DNA of 64,000 bases from Epinephelus fuscoguttatus. Its lineage: Eukaryota > Chordata > Actinopteri > Perciformes > Serranidae. Each line of letters starts with the position of its first letter. Position 1 is the first letter of the stretch. Positions 1-11,078 of the stretch are shown in pieces. A program made the position numbers and the translations under genes. Below the pieces are notes generated by a model. That model had not been told where the DNA came from. It did no database searches and worked only from the letters and a program-made list of their open reading frames with translations. Where the stretch lies: positions 40,654,059 through 40,718,058 of the forward strand of contig NC_064755.1 of assembly GCF_011397635.1 (NCBI RefSeq), in the 5' to 3' direction.

Positions 1-23
1 TAAACACATCCTCTGTACAGTTG

Positions 24-170
24 TCATGAATGTTGAAATTAGCTATAGAGACCAAAACTGTTATTTGTATCAAGCTTTAAACATGTTTACATGAGGGTCT
101 CTGGGGATTGACTCGCTACTGGAGTCAGCCTCATGTGGCCATTAGAGGAACTGCAGTGGCACTTTGGTGT
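24..170. repeat. Interspersed repeat, related to 20983-21140
   Basis: This stretch matches 20983-21140 closely over phrases such as TTGAAATTAGCTA, GAGACCAAAACTGTT and CCATTAGAGGAACTGCAGT. The copy here lacks an internal piece present in the other. It looks like a dispersed non-coding fish repeat; no coding potential or terminal inverted repeat was recognised. Confidence 0.6.
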
Positions 171-330
171 TACCTTCATTGTCAGCCTTGGAGGTTGTTG
201 CTTGCTCACAACAAGGTCTGTGCCTTATCTAGAGTAATTGGGTTAATATTTCTGGAAAGAGACATTACTGTTGAGATTTTCAAATGTAATTTTTGGTGCT
301 TTGAGCACAACAAGTTGAGTGCCATCTAGT

Positions 331-2810
331 TCCATTACACTGGAAAGACATCTCATCGGCTGATATCTCAACACTATCTAGACGGATAAAAAGCACTGTA
401 GGTAAGAGGAAAATTATGTGTTTTTGATTATGGGGTGAACTGTCCCTTAAGTAGGATCCTGCAGTCATCTGTCCCCCTGCTGCTTTACATTTTTCCTCTC
501 ATTCACACACTCAGTGACACACCAATCTCTACTACTACTACCATGGAAGGTGCTCATCTGACCATCGGGACTAATTTTGAGGTTCAGTGTCTCATCAAAC
601 ACTTTGCTCTTGATCGATCAGCCAGCTCTGCATTTGGAGGATAACCCACCCCAACAGTCACACCAGCAGCCCTGTCAGTCTCTTATGCTCCCCACACATC
701 AGGGCCCAGATGTCAAAAATTGAATCTGGATCAAAATCATCTGGATTTGGAAGTCCCATGTTTTGCTGTCCAGGATCAGTGAGTTTTTTTTTTTTTTTTT
801 TAAGCAAAATTGCATCGACTCAAATTGATCCACATACAAACTTTTCAACATTACCAAATCCAGATAACCAGCGCTCTAAATCTACATATCAGATCACTAT
901 ACAGACAGTTTGCCAACAAATACACTGCACTTACCACTCATCGCCATAGGTGCCACCAAAGAGAACAAGTAAGATCTTCGAGATTATAACTAATTACTCA
1001 TTCTTGTTTTATTTTGACAGCTATTTTCAGGATTTTTTTTTTTTTTAGGGGGACAACATCCTTTTTTTTTTTTTTTTTTTTGCACGATATAAATAAATGT
1101 ATATATATTTTAACAATTTGAAAGTTTTATTACATTTTGTTCCTGGAATCCACCCTGAATCCAGCCTTCCATTGAGATCAGATTTTCTGGATCAAGTGTA
1201 TCCCAATCCTACAAAAAAAGTTTTGAACAACACAAACTGAAGGATTAATGTAGATCAAAATTAGGACTGCATTACATGATCTAATCTGGTTTTAGAACGC
1301 TTTTTTCCCACCTCTGCAGCTGAAATCCAATCAGATTACTTCTGAACAACTCGGCCCTGAAAACAAAATTGTTAAATGGATTAGAGACAGCTTTCACTTC
1401 CTACATCCTCACCACCATCTAGGAAGTCAGTATCGGTTTATCCTCTGTTCATCCAACATTCAGTTTATGAGGCTAAACTCACAGATCCCAGATTTGGATC
1501 AACTTCCATCAGTCTGAACTTTGAGCCTCAGTGAGCCACACTGTGTCGTTGGGTGACATCGTTCATTACATTGAACACACACGCTATCTTGACTCAGTCC
1601 CACATACACCGTCCTGCAGCCACAAATACTCAGTGGGCCAGTGGTTCCCAACTGGTCCAGCCTCAGGGTCCAGATTTCTCCTTAGTCATTAGCTCAAGGT
1701 CCACACAGTTTAATATATTCAGCGTCATACATGCGTTTCACCATGTCGTAGAACTAGTTTACTGTCTCTGTTAAGCAGCTGTCTGATATTCACACAATCT
1801 ACAGCAGGAAACTGCACTTCACAATAAAAGCTCTGTGCTGTAAATTCACTGTACTTCAAAAATCAAGTGTATTTTTACAATCTTGACACACGTCACTTGC
1901 GGTCCATTCAGAATGGACTAGCGTCCCACTTTTGGACCGCGACCCACCAGTTGGGCACCACTACACTAAAGCACCAAATGTGGCTGAATCCACCACTGAA
2001 AATAGTCCCCAGCCGATGCAGCATTTCTTCCTGTTTGTTTGTTAAAAACAAACTATGTGTTTGTGTTTTTACAGATATTACATCTTTAGTTACAAAGGTT
2101 GAAAGTAACTATGTGTGTTCATCCAAGTAATGTGCTTCAGTACAAATTGTACTGACTTCACTACATTTATCCGTCTAAGTTACTAGTTACTGTACAAACT
2201 AAGATTCCTCTCTACAAAACATGTTAAGAGTTTATAAAATACGATGCTCAGTTATAGATTAAACAGCTGAAACAATTACTTCATTAATCAATTTGTTGAT
2301 TGAGAGACAATTAATGTGATTTTAAGGGCTGTAGTCATTTTTAATATTAAAACATTTAATGCAATTTATACAGATAGAGAAGATAAAATACAAATTTAGA
2401 CAAGACTCTTTTCCACCTGTAATCCGGTTGTGGCGTAGGCTACTCAGGTAAACTAAAGATCATGCCTGATGCTACCTGGCAGTCACATCCATATTTATCC
2501 ATGTAAACAACAATATTATATTAATAATATCTTTATATTTGTATCTATTTCTGTTTTACACCAATTATTTTACCTCTTCTTACTACTATTTTTACTATTG
2601 TCTGAGATCAGATATGATAATGTAACCGTCACAGACATAGACAGGAAGTCATACTTATCCTTTAAGCTCAATGCACAGCTGAGACTGTTTTGGAGGAATC
2701 TTCATATGAACTGAAGTGTTGGACGGTTACATAAAAGACCATCTGTCATTTACCAACAGGTAAATACATCAGCACCTGTCAACGACACAGATGTCCGGGC
2801 CAATCAAACT
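331..2810. other. Gene-free stretch, no recognised gene
   Basis: The stretch holds long poly-T runs (around 785-800, 1030-1045 and 1062-1081) and short open frames that look random. No splice-bounded exon, domain or transposon end was recognised. It probably lies inside or beyond the first intron of the slc7a10-like gene on the minus strand. Confidence 0.4.
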
Positions 2811-3420
2811 TAAAGGCCCAGTGTGTTGAATTTAGGGGGATATCTTTGCAGGAATGAAATACAATCTAACAAGTTTGTTTTCTTTAGTGTATAATCACAT
2901 AAAAATAAGAATTGTTGTGCTTTTGTTACCTTAGAATGAGTCGTTTATATCTACATAGGTCCTTGACTATGGAGATCGCCATGTCGCTGGTTTTAATCAC
3001 ACAGTCCAATTGTTTTGGAGAGGAAGAGACCTCTGCAGATAATCTGGCTCCTAGTTAAATCTTCTGAACCTCTGGATCTTAAGCAATTAAGGAAAAAAGG
3101 CGAGCACATATTAGCAGATGATTGGCTGGCAGCCTGTCTGCGACATGCCAAACACCACTGGAAAAACACAGATTTGTAACCTGAAACTGCTTTATTCAGT
3201 GTTTTTACTGGTTTAAATCACCAGGTCTGTTTGTTTTGGAGAGGAAGAGACCTCTGTGGATAATTCAGCTCCTGTTAAAAACCTCCTGATCAATGACAAC
3301 TGACGGAGTCCTCACCAGGGGAAGTTTCAGCTGGTTGCAATCTGCAGTCCTCGCTGCTAAATGCCTTCACAGTTACGGTTGCTGTTTCCATACATCACAT
3401 CAGCTCCACCCTGAATCCTC
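2811..3420. repeat. Interspersed element beginning CTTAAAGGCCCAGTGTG
   Basis: The start CTTAAAGGCCCAGTGTGTTG is roughly the inverse of the end of a second fragment at 17867-18045 (CACACTGAACCTTTAAG). The two share the segment around GGAGAGGAAGAGACCTCTGTGG. Together they suggest a short DNA transposon with terminal inverted repeats. Neither copy encodes a recognisable protein, so this is probably a non-autonomous family. Confidence 0.5.
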
Positions 3421-3572
3421 GCGTCCTCTCATGGTATCAAAAAAATAATAATAATTTTGTGTCTATAAACAACTGAAAGATGACAGTAAATAGTAAATTC
3501 ACAGTCTGTACAGCAGCTCCATCACAACCCTCTCCATCAGATCGAATGAAAAAACTTTCTGTGCAAAGTGAG

Positions 3573-3650
3573 AGCAGTGTTGTAAGTGGAGTTATTTGAT
3601 TATGACATAATTGTATGTCATAATCAAATAACTCCACTTACAACACTGCT
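3573..3650. repeat. Perfect 37-bp inverted repeat with 4-nt loop
   Basis: Positions 3573-3609 and 3614-3650 are exact reverse complements around the loop ATTG. The right arm abuts the broken 3' end of a Tc1 copy that starts at about 3648. It could be a fold-back formed during repair or insertion, a young palindromic element, or an assembly artefact. Confidence 0.85.
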
Positions 3651-4478
3651 GCATCACACAGTTGATGCAGATTTGTCGGCTGCACATCCATGATGAGAAT
3701 CTCCCGTTCCACCACATCCCAAAGGTGCTCTATTGGACTGAGATCTGGTGACTGTGGAGGCCATTGGAGTACAGTGAACTTATTGTCATGTTTGAGATGA
3801 TGTGAGCTTTGTGACATGGTGCGTTATCCTGCTGGAAGTAGCCATCAGAAGATGGGTACACTGTGGTCATAAAGGGATGGACACGCTCAGCAACAATACT
3901 CAGGTAGGCTGTGGTGTTTAAACCATGCTCAGTTGGTACTAAGAAAATCTCCCCCACACCATTACACCACCAGCAGCAGCCTGAAGCGCTGATACAAGGC
4001 AGGATGGATCCATGCTTTCATGTTGTTTACACCAAATTCTGACCCTACCATCTGAATGTGGCAGCAGAAATCCAGACTCATCAGACCAGGCAACGTTTTT
4101 CCAATCTTCTATTGTCCAGTTTTGGTGAGCCTGTGTGAACTGTAGCCTCAGTTTCCTGTTGTTAGCTGACAGGAGTGGCACCTGGTGTGGTCTTCTGCTG
4201 GCATCAACAAGGCATTTCCACCCAGAGAACTGCTGCTCACTGGATATTTCCTCTTTTTGGGACCATCCTCTGTAAACCCTAGAGATGGCTGCGTGTGAAA
4301 ATCCCAGTAAATACTCAGACCAGCCCGTCTGGCACCAACAACGACGGCACGTTCAAAGTCACTTAAATCACCTTTCTTCCCCATTCTGATGCTCCGTTTG
4401 AACCTCAGCATGGTCATCTTGACCATGTCTACATGACTCAATGCATTGCTGCCATGTTATTGGCTGATCGGCTATTTG
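3648..4478 (-). mobile_element. Tc1/mariner transposon copy 1, truncated at both ends
   Basis: The minus strand encodes fragments of a Tc1-type transposase in order: an N-terminal part with GDLSDFERAVVVGARRAGL, the middle with DWKNVAWSDESGF (first catalytic Asp region), and FQQDNAPCHKAH (second Asp). The third catalytic region is broken by frameshifts. Both terminal inverted repeats are missing; homology with the copy at 12797-13812 stops near 4478 and at the palindrome at 3650. It shares an identical 147-bp internal deletion with that copy. It is dead as an autonomous element. Confidence 0.9.
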
Positions 4479-4509
4479 ACTAACTAACACACCGTGTATC
4501 TTTGGCTTT

Positions 4510-5150
4510 AGGCCTAGTCCACACGAGCACAGGTATTTTTAAAACTGAACTTTTTTGGCCTCCAGTTTTTAAAAAATCTGCTTCCATATGAGCGGTGTAA
4601 TAAAAATACCTCCGTCCACATGACGCCGCAAATTCCACTATCAAGCAATGTAATATACATGCCAAAGCAGTAGATGGCGATATGACTCCTAACTGTAAGG
4701 CCATTGTAGCCAGTCAGAAGGCAGTAAAACGTCATTACCGGAAAAAGAGCAACGTTAGTTGTATCAAAGATACTAGATTACTACCACCGTCTTTGGTTGT
4801 ATGATACAGCCACAAAGTGCTGATATGCTGCTAAATAGCAGCAGTATTTTGTTTAGGTCCATCCTCAAATCGTCTCTCGCACACACTGGATCGGGTAATA
4901 ACACAGCTGTTTTCTGTTTATGTCGCACACGGTGATGTCATACAATGGATCCTGTCCACACATGACTGCTGACACCAGACTTTTCAAAAAAGTTCACCCT
5001 GGACTCCGGTTACAAATAACTCTGGTTACAGGGGCCCAAAACTGCGGTTACGTGTGGATGAAAGGCCAAACTGTGAGCAAAGAGTCACAGTTTTATAAAT
5101 ACCTGCGTTGGTGTGGACAGCCTCTTAGTGGCCACTGGGAGTCCAGGGCC
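4510..5150. mobile_element. Non-autonomous DNA transposon with TIRs
   Basis: The left end reads GGCCTAGTCCACACGAGCAC followed by AGGTATTTTTAAAAC. The right end, reversed, reads GAGGCTGTCCACACCAACGC followed by AGGTATTTATAAAAC. The ends are therefore imperfect inverted repeats of about 35 bp. No transposase is visible between them. The style resembles hAT-derived MITEs, but no clean target duplication was found. Confidence 0.6.
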
Positions 5151-7122
5151 TTGTGAGACACTAAGGGGGGCTCTGTAAGGCAAAAATGAGTGGATCTTCC
5201 ACACTGTGTGCACTGGGTGTTTGCTATGCTTCTGGTGTTTGGGGTTTTGAGAACATACAAGTTGTAACACGATGCATTAAAAAGTAATTCGATCCTTCCT
5301 GGGTGTCCATACATTTACTTCAGTATGGCCATTAGTTGAGATACGGGATGGGAACCTCCAAAGACTGGTGAAGATGTTGGATCAGAGACTCACTAAAAAG
5401 ATATTTCACTGGGACACTTCCCCCTGTCGTTAGTCAGTTAAAATCATTGTTTAATTTGAACAATTTATCATGCAGATCATAGAACTTATTGTCTCATAAA
5501 GAATAACTACAGTGTGGAACCTTACGTGAAGCATAAGATGCCTGTGTGCACAGTTGCACTCAGGAACGTTACCATTAGTATCAGGGACTGGAGGGTTTAA
5601 CACCACCACAGAGGAGGACAGAACGTGTTTGGTGTGTAATTTAGGTGAAAATTGATGACTTCTGTCTATGTTGATTTCTTTTGCTTGGATGATCATGAAA
5701 AATTTGAGTTTTGTTGCAGAAAGGGAACCTTTTTTAGTGGCTGTTTTTTTTTTGCCAGGCAGAGAATTCTGTTTCTGGACTGAGTAGTTAAATAACATGT
5801 ACTTTATTTTGTTACTATGTCACTGTAGATGTAAGTGTGCATGACAAATAAAAATCATTCAAAATATATTTTATTATTATTATATTTTTAATTTCATTTT
5901 ATTTTATTAATTTAATTTAATTTAATTTAATTTAATTTAATTTTATTTTATTTTATTTTATTTAAGTTTATTTTATTCTATTCCATTTCATTTCATGTTT
6001 TTATTACAACAAGGCCAGTGAACCTGGAGCCTCTGGGTGCCCTGAGCAAAATCTGAATTTTTAATCTTCATAATTTTCACCTTAAATGTTTTTTTTGTTG
6101 TTGTTGTTTTTTGTAGGGATGATGCAATTTAACATAGTTCCAATATCCAGTACAGAGTACGGGACTGATGTGTTGCACAGAGAGTTTACAGCTGTTGCTA
6201 CTTTTTCAACTCTTGTCCTTCACTGGGCTTTTACACGGAGACCTAAAATGTTGTTAAAAGTGCACACTTTAAAACATCATACATTAACAACCACAGTGCA
6301 CTATAACCATTGAATTAAAATACATAAACCACAATCCACACACTACGATACACACACCACAGTACACCAAAACGCTTACACTCACACCCCTTAAAGGTTT
6401 GAGCACATTCAGAGTGTCTGAGCTCCAGTTTGCTTTCAACCAGCATCTGACCTTTGTTGTGAAGGATTTTATCATCTTCATCATGAACACATGGAAGTCC
6501 TGGTTTGTGTATTTTAAGTCATATTTATAAAAATCTGGAGTAAAACAGTGAGTTTTGTGGCTGAGCGCCAGACAGCCGACTCACTGCTGACATATCTCCA
6601 TCACCCTCCTGCAGGGCCAGCTGGTAATATTCATACTAGCAGTGATCATCAGAGTGGTGGTGGTGCAGCCGGCCCTCTGCATGCAGCCTGACTCCCTGCA
6701 GGCCCTCCACCTCCACCTCCATCCAGCCTGGATGATGCTCCTGTATTTACTGTGCTTAGGTGTGTTTAAAGCTCCCTGCTGTCCCTTCTGCTCCATCACA
6801 CAATGTCCTTCTGCCTGACCAGCAGCCTGCTCCTGCACTTCATATATTTCAGCCACGTAAGCACTTACAACTCAGTTTGATGTGAACACACATGCAAACA
6901 AACATGGAGTCCCTCATTTTCTTATGACCAGTGCTACCAAACTATGATCAGTTTAGGGGCCACAGAGGATTTCAGCTTTATTCTAACAGTTGTTTGTAAA
7001 GTATCAGCCCTGCAGAAACACAGTCAGACGGCTCTGAGTAGTTTTTGTAAAGTTGTGCAGTGATAAAGTAAAGAGCAGAGCTGATCCCAAGTGGCAGCAG
7101 CTCTCTTGTTTTCCTGCCTCAC
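5151..7122 (-). other. Probable intron 1 of the slc7a10-like gene
   Basis: No exon of the transporter was found below 7123, so the first intron must run leftwards through here and probably off the window. It contains an AT-rich simple-sequence block at about 5870-5975 based on TTTAA and TTTTA. No other gene was recognised; the open frame on the minus strand at 6581-6856 has no recognisable domain. Confidence 0.45.
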
Positions 7123-7276
7123 CTATGATGATGGTGCAGGCGCTCAGCAGCCCGATCTCCTTCTTCAGAGTCACTCTGTCGGGGATTTTCTTCTTCTTCT
7201 CCTTCTTCTTCTTGCCGTCCGTCACGGTGCCGTGCGGCCGGGAGCAGATGCTGCTGCTGCCGTTCTGTCCATCCAT
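7123..7276 (-). CDS. slc7a10: First coding exon of an Asc-1-type amino-acid transporter
   Basis: The exon encodes about 51 residues: an ATG at 7276, a Ser- and Lys-rich cytoplasmic N-terminus (KKKKEKKKK), then RVTLKKEIGLLSACTIIIG. It stops after one base of a Gly codon at a GTGAGG donor (7122-7117 on the minus strand). The LKKEIGLLSACTIIIG segment is the start of the first transmembrane helix of SLC7 light chains and fits SLC7A10 (Asc-1, small neutral amino-acid exchange with SLC3A2 at the plasma membrane) best, with SLC7A8 as the alternative. The next exon, expected to start NIIGSGIF, is not visible and should be left of the window. Translations of the other strand here are shadows. In human SLC7A10 lies in the same chromosome band as FAAP24, which supports the call because faap24 exons lie at 44 kb. 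Confidence 0.8.
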
Positions 7277-7450
7277 GTCCGCCTGCCCGGGTCCGGTCCG
7301 GTCCGTCCAGTCCACTGTGTCCTCCCAGTCCCAGTACTCCCAGTGCTCCTGTCCTCTCCTCGCTCCGTATTCATGCAGACTGAATGGGCTGCGCTTGCGC
7401 AACAACCTGCCGCTGTCCAGGGTAGAATGTTAAATACCCTGGACTCACCA
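7277..7450 (-). promoter_or_regulatory. GC-rich 5' UTR and promoter region of slc7a10-like gene
   Basis: This is the most CpG-rich part of the neighbourhood, with TGCGCTTGCGCAAC at about 7392-7405 (a nuclear respiratory factor-1-like palindrome) and CCGGTCCGGTCCG at about 7291. It sits directly upstream of the start codon on the minus strand. The minus-strand frame stays open to 7405 but has no ATG before 7276, so this part is taken as untranslated. The transcription start is not defined by the sequence. Confidence 0.45.
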
Positions 7451-7659
7451 TGAGGCGTTCAGGGACACCGGGAGGAACCGTGATGCTGCTGTCAGGCTAC
7501 CTCCTCCAGGTGGAGTGTTTCTGTTTCAGCTTCAGTCCTTTAGATGAAGTCAGAGAAAACTCTTCTGCGGAACTCAAAAGCAGTGGTGGAAAAACAAACA
7601 AACAAATAAACAAACAAACAAAGTCCGAATGATACCACAAATTTATGAGAAACATAAAT

Positions 7660-8263
7660 AATACAAACTATAAATAATACTACAATAATTGTATTTGTAT
7701 TTGCAAAAACTAGAGAATAGTACGGTGCAAAAATATTGAAATATAAATAACAAAAACATTTTTTGAAAAAAAGGTAAAAGGTGCAAAATATGAAAAAAAA
7801 GACAATAGTAAAGTGTAAAATAATAAAAAAAAATATTTAAAAGAACTAGATAACAGTAAGGTGCAAAACAAGGTATCAGTAAGGTGAAAAATATATTTAA
7901 AAACTAGATGACAGCGAGGTGCAAAATATAAAAAATAGATAACACTAAGGTGCAAAATATTTTTTAAAAACTAGATAACAGTAAATGCAAAATATTTAAA
8001 AAAAAAAAAAACACCTAAATAACAGTAAAGTGCATAACATTTAAAATAAAAAATAGATAACACTAAGGCACAAGATATAAAAAAATGGATAACAGACAGA
8101 GAGGTGCAAAATATGTATAAAAAAAACTAAAAAAAAACAACAACTAGAAAACAGTAAGGTTCTAAATATGAAGATATTAAAAAACAACTCGAGAAAAGTA
8201 AGGTGCTAAATTTTTTTTTTTTTTTTTTTTAAGAAAACCCTAGATAACAGTAAGGTGCAAAAT

Positions 8264-8294
<31 letters not shown>

Positions 8295-8392
8295 AAAACC
8301 TAGAAAACTAAGATAGTTTTAGATATAGACTAAGACTAAAATATTAAAAAAAAATGGAAAACAGACAGAGAGGTGCAAAATATGAAAAAAGA

Positions 8393-8425
<33 letters not shown>

Positions 8426-8525
8426 CCAAAAACTAGAAAACAGTAAGGTTCTAAATATTAAAATATTAAAAAACAACAGAAAAGTAAGGTGCAAAATAAT
8501 ATATATATATATATATATATACATA
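7660..8525. repeat. AT-rich degenerate minisatellite
   Basis: A unit close to AACTAGATAACAGTAAGGTG followed by CAAAATAT and an A-run recurs about twenty times with small indels. Embedded simple repeats include (TTTA)n at about 8264-8290, (CAA)n at about 8397-8425 and (AT)n at 8501-8520. It separates the slc7a10 promoter from the leader exon of TRIM gene A. The open frames in it are meaningless. Confidence 0.85.
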
Positions 8526-8642
8526 TGAATAATAACAGTGAGTTGAAATACAATTCATATACTTTCACTGTAGAAACAGGAAGAAGAAACAAAAAATTGA
8601 GCTGCACTGAGAGGCGGAGCAGCAGTGGGCTGCATCGTCATA

Positions 8643-8664
8643 TTTCCTGAAATGAAACTTAAAG
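8643..8664 (+). promoter_or_regulatory. ISRE-like element of TRIM gene A
   Basis: TTTCCTGAAATGAAACTTAA is identical to a block at 38018-38037 upstream of gene F's leader exon. GAAATGAAACT resembles the interferon-stimulated response element GAAANNGAAACT with one spacer base missing. It lies roughly 105 bp before the leader donor, so it is in or next to the core promoter. Confidence 0.5.
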
Positions 8665-8669
8665 TTCCT

Positions 8670-8767
8670 CTGAGCTAAAGCAGAGCTGCAGCCGAAACAA
8701 GTCTCTTTATATCTCTCCAAAGAAACATTCAACTGAACCCAGAGGGTTTTCTCAACAACGCACACTG
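8670..8767 (+). other. Untranslated leader exon of TRIM gene A (5' end uncertain)
   Basis: The sequence CTCAACAACGCACACTG is followed by the donor GTGAGT at 8768. The same arrangement occurs before genes C, D, E and F. The exon would splice to the acceptor at 11068-11069 just before the coding start. The transcription start is inferred, not visible. Confidence 0.6.
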
Positions 8768-11069
8768 GTGAGTTCACTGACCTACAGACACAAGATGCGA
8801 TCAAGTGAATCCTCGCTCATATAAACACAGAATTAAAAACAACAATACCAGATAAACGTGTCGTGCTAAAAGCTAACGGCCCAGCTGAGATTCCCGTTAG
8901 ATTGCCCAGTATACACAGTGTAACAGATTTCATCCTGTACAGCTCATGAAGGCATAAAACTGGTGTTTTAAGATAAGATCAGACAAAACGTTGCTTATAC
9001 CGAGGGTAATTACTGTGCAGCTGTGGCAATAGCGTGAACTTAAGTGGGAAGAGTGCCTTAAATATAAAAGGTTATATAAACAGTGCCAAAGTCAGGTTTA
9101 CAGTATGAATCCTTAAAATATAATCAGTTTAACAGTTTGGATCAGTCAGGGTGGGGTTGCACATCTATGTACAGCTATATCACAGTTTACACAGTTAAAT
9201 GTTCATGTTATTGTACTCAATGGCTCGTTATTGAACATTAAGGCCCATTTGTGTGTCAGTTGTGAGGAGCTGAGTTGAAATGATAAAAGATATGATGAGA
9301 TGGACAGAAATCCAGAGGGAAAAGAGGGAGACACAGAGGGAGGGGGAGAGGTTGTGCCTAGTTTTGTTTGTCTTTGTGGATCAATACAGCTGATCATATT
9401 TACTTTCAACAACTGGTATGAAGTCAAAACCTGAGATCCTGAGATAACTGAGGTCCATCGGTGGCCGTGGCGGTTGTGGAGGGAAATCATTTTATATATA
9501 ATTTCCTGCAGTCCAGAGCAGCAGCCTCCATCTTTTCTTCTGCATATGTGTCTGACTGTCTGCTCTCTGAAGCTCTCTGTACCTCCTCTTCCTCCTCTTT
9601 GTCCAGCTGATAATCTGACTCTATATGTTCACAATAATCACAATACTATAAGCAGCAAGCTCAGAGTATTATTATTTAATGTGTGATGCAACAGTAATGG
9701 AGGGATCACATTTTGTTTTGGGGGGTTTGAAATTGAATTCAGTGATGAATTTGCAGATTTAAATTCTGATATTAACAACAAGCAGCCTGGGATGTTATCA
9801 CCACAATCCTGAAGACATCCCATGAGTTTATTATTCTTTCATAATGGGATGCACGATATATATTGGGCTGATAGATGTGTGGGAATATGGAAATTAATAT
9901 TACCGTAAAACTTATATTAGCAGCCTGGGCTATTATTTGCACTGAACTCAACAGGCCTTTATTTGGGACAGGTGTCTATATGGGACAGGCCTCTAATTCC
10001 TTTTACACAAAAGTGTTACTCAGCAAAGATGGGAAATACTACAAAATAATTTGTTTATCTGAATCAGTATGAATATTACTTGTATAAAGATTAGGCTTTC
10101 ACAGAAGTATATGTTATGTTATGACACTTGTTTTACGGCACCTGGCATACGTACCTGGTGTACATACCCGATACAACACCACTTTCTCCTGATAAAATAA
10201 TATTCATAACTTGGATTATTTTGTGAAAAACATGATTCCTTTAATTGATGGACCCTTGTGGACTAAAGAAATAGAAATAAATTAATGGGTTATCAAGGAA
10301 TGGACACATATTCTGACTTTATGACAGCTTCAGAGGAAGGGAGTTTTTTGTGCCTGTAAATCTGAATGAATTAGGGTCTTCTCTGGTGCTCATGGTTTTA
10401 ATAAGATTAAATCAACCGAATGAACTATGTGTAGCATCTCCATATTGACAAAGTTTCAACGTTTATATTTGTATGTGCGATCTAAACAGCTAAGTGTCAA
10501 CAATCTGGTTACATCCAAAGAGCTTCTATAAAAATGAACTGCTTGGCAACCGGACCAGGCCTCTAATTTAGACAGGCCTTCATTTGTCAAAATGTGTAGC
10601 CACACCAGGCTAGTAAAAGAGACTGGGCATTTTTTAATTTAATTTTTACGGTATTATTTATTATTAATAATAAGATTAAAGATGATAAATAGAGCCGATA
10701 ACACAGAGCCAACTTGCTTTCATTGCTTTAATTGGCATAACACCTACACTGCCAATAACCACAGCGAAGAGAATTAAGAGCAAGAGCAGCATGCTAACTA
10801 GAGAGCCAAACATGTTGTCCCCAGTGTGGATGTTTTCCACAGTTTTCAGAAGAAGACAACACGGTTGTAGCGGGGGTCTGATCCCTTTCTGTTGCTGCCG
10901 TTACACTGATAAGATGTTAAGACAAATACTGGCTAAATACATCACATTAAGTAGTAATAAATGCCTTAACTTCACTTGTTGAAGTTAAGTATGTTATGCC
11001 TTTTTAAAAAGGTAAATAATCAAAAGATATGTGATTTTAGTTTTGTTTTCTCACACTTTTTGTCCTCAG
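8768..11069 (+). other. Intron 1 of TRIM gene A
   Basis: The intron runs from GTGAGT to TTTTTGTCCTCAG. Its last 45 bases (ending TCACACTTTTTGTCCTCAG) are conserved before genes A, B and F and nearly so before D, marking a shared ancestral acceptor. It contains a TIR element at 9896-10655 and no gene. Confidence 0.6.
9896..10655. mobile_element. Non-autonomous element with TACCGTAAAA termini
   Basis: The left end reads ATATTACCGTAAAACTTATA and the right end, reversed, reads AATACCGTAAAAATTAAA. Internal phrases GACAGGCCTCTAATT and GACCAGGCCTCTAATTTAGA also recur in opposite halves. No transposase was seen. It lies inside the first intron of TRIM gene A. Confidence 0.5.
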
Positions 11070-11078
11070 AGTGTAGAC

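Noticed and set aside
6581-6856. Possible second slc7a10 exon on the minus strand
   Set aside because: The expected NIIGSGIF opening and transmembrane pattern are absent.
7053-7453. Plus-strand frames of 120-126 codons at the slc7a10 exon
   Set aside because: They are antisense to a recognisable transporter exon with a proper donor and owe their openness to GC-rich codons.
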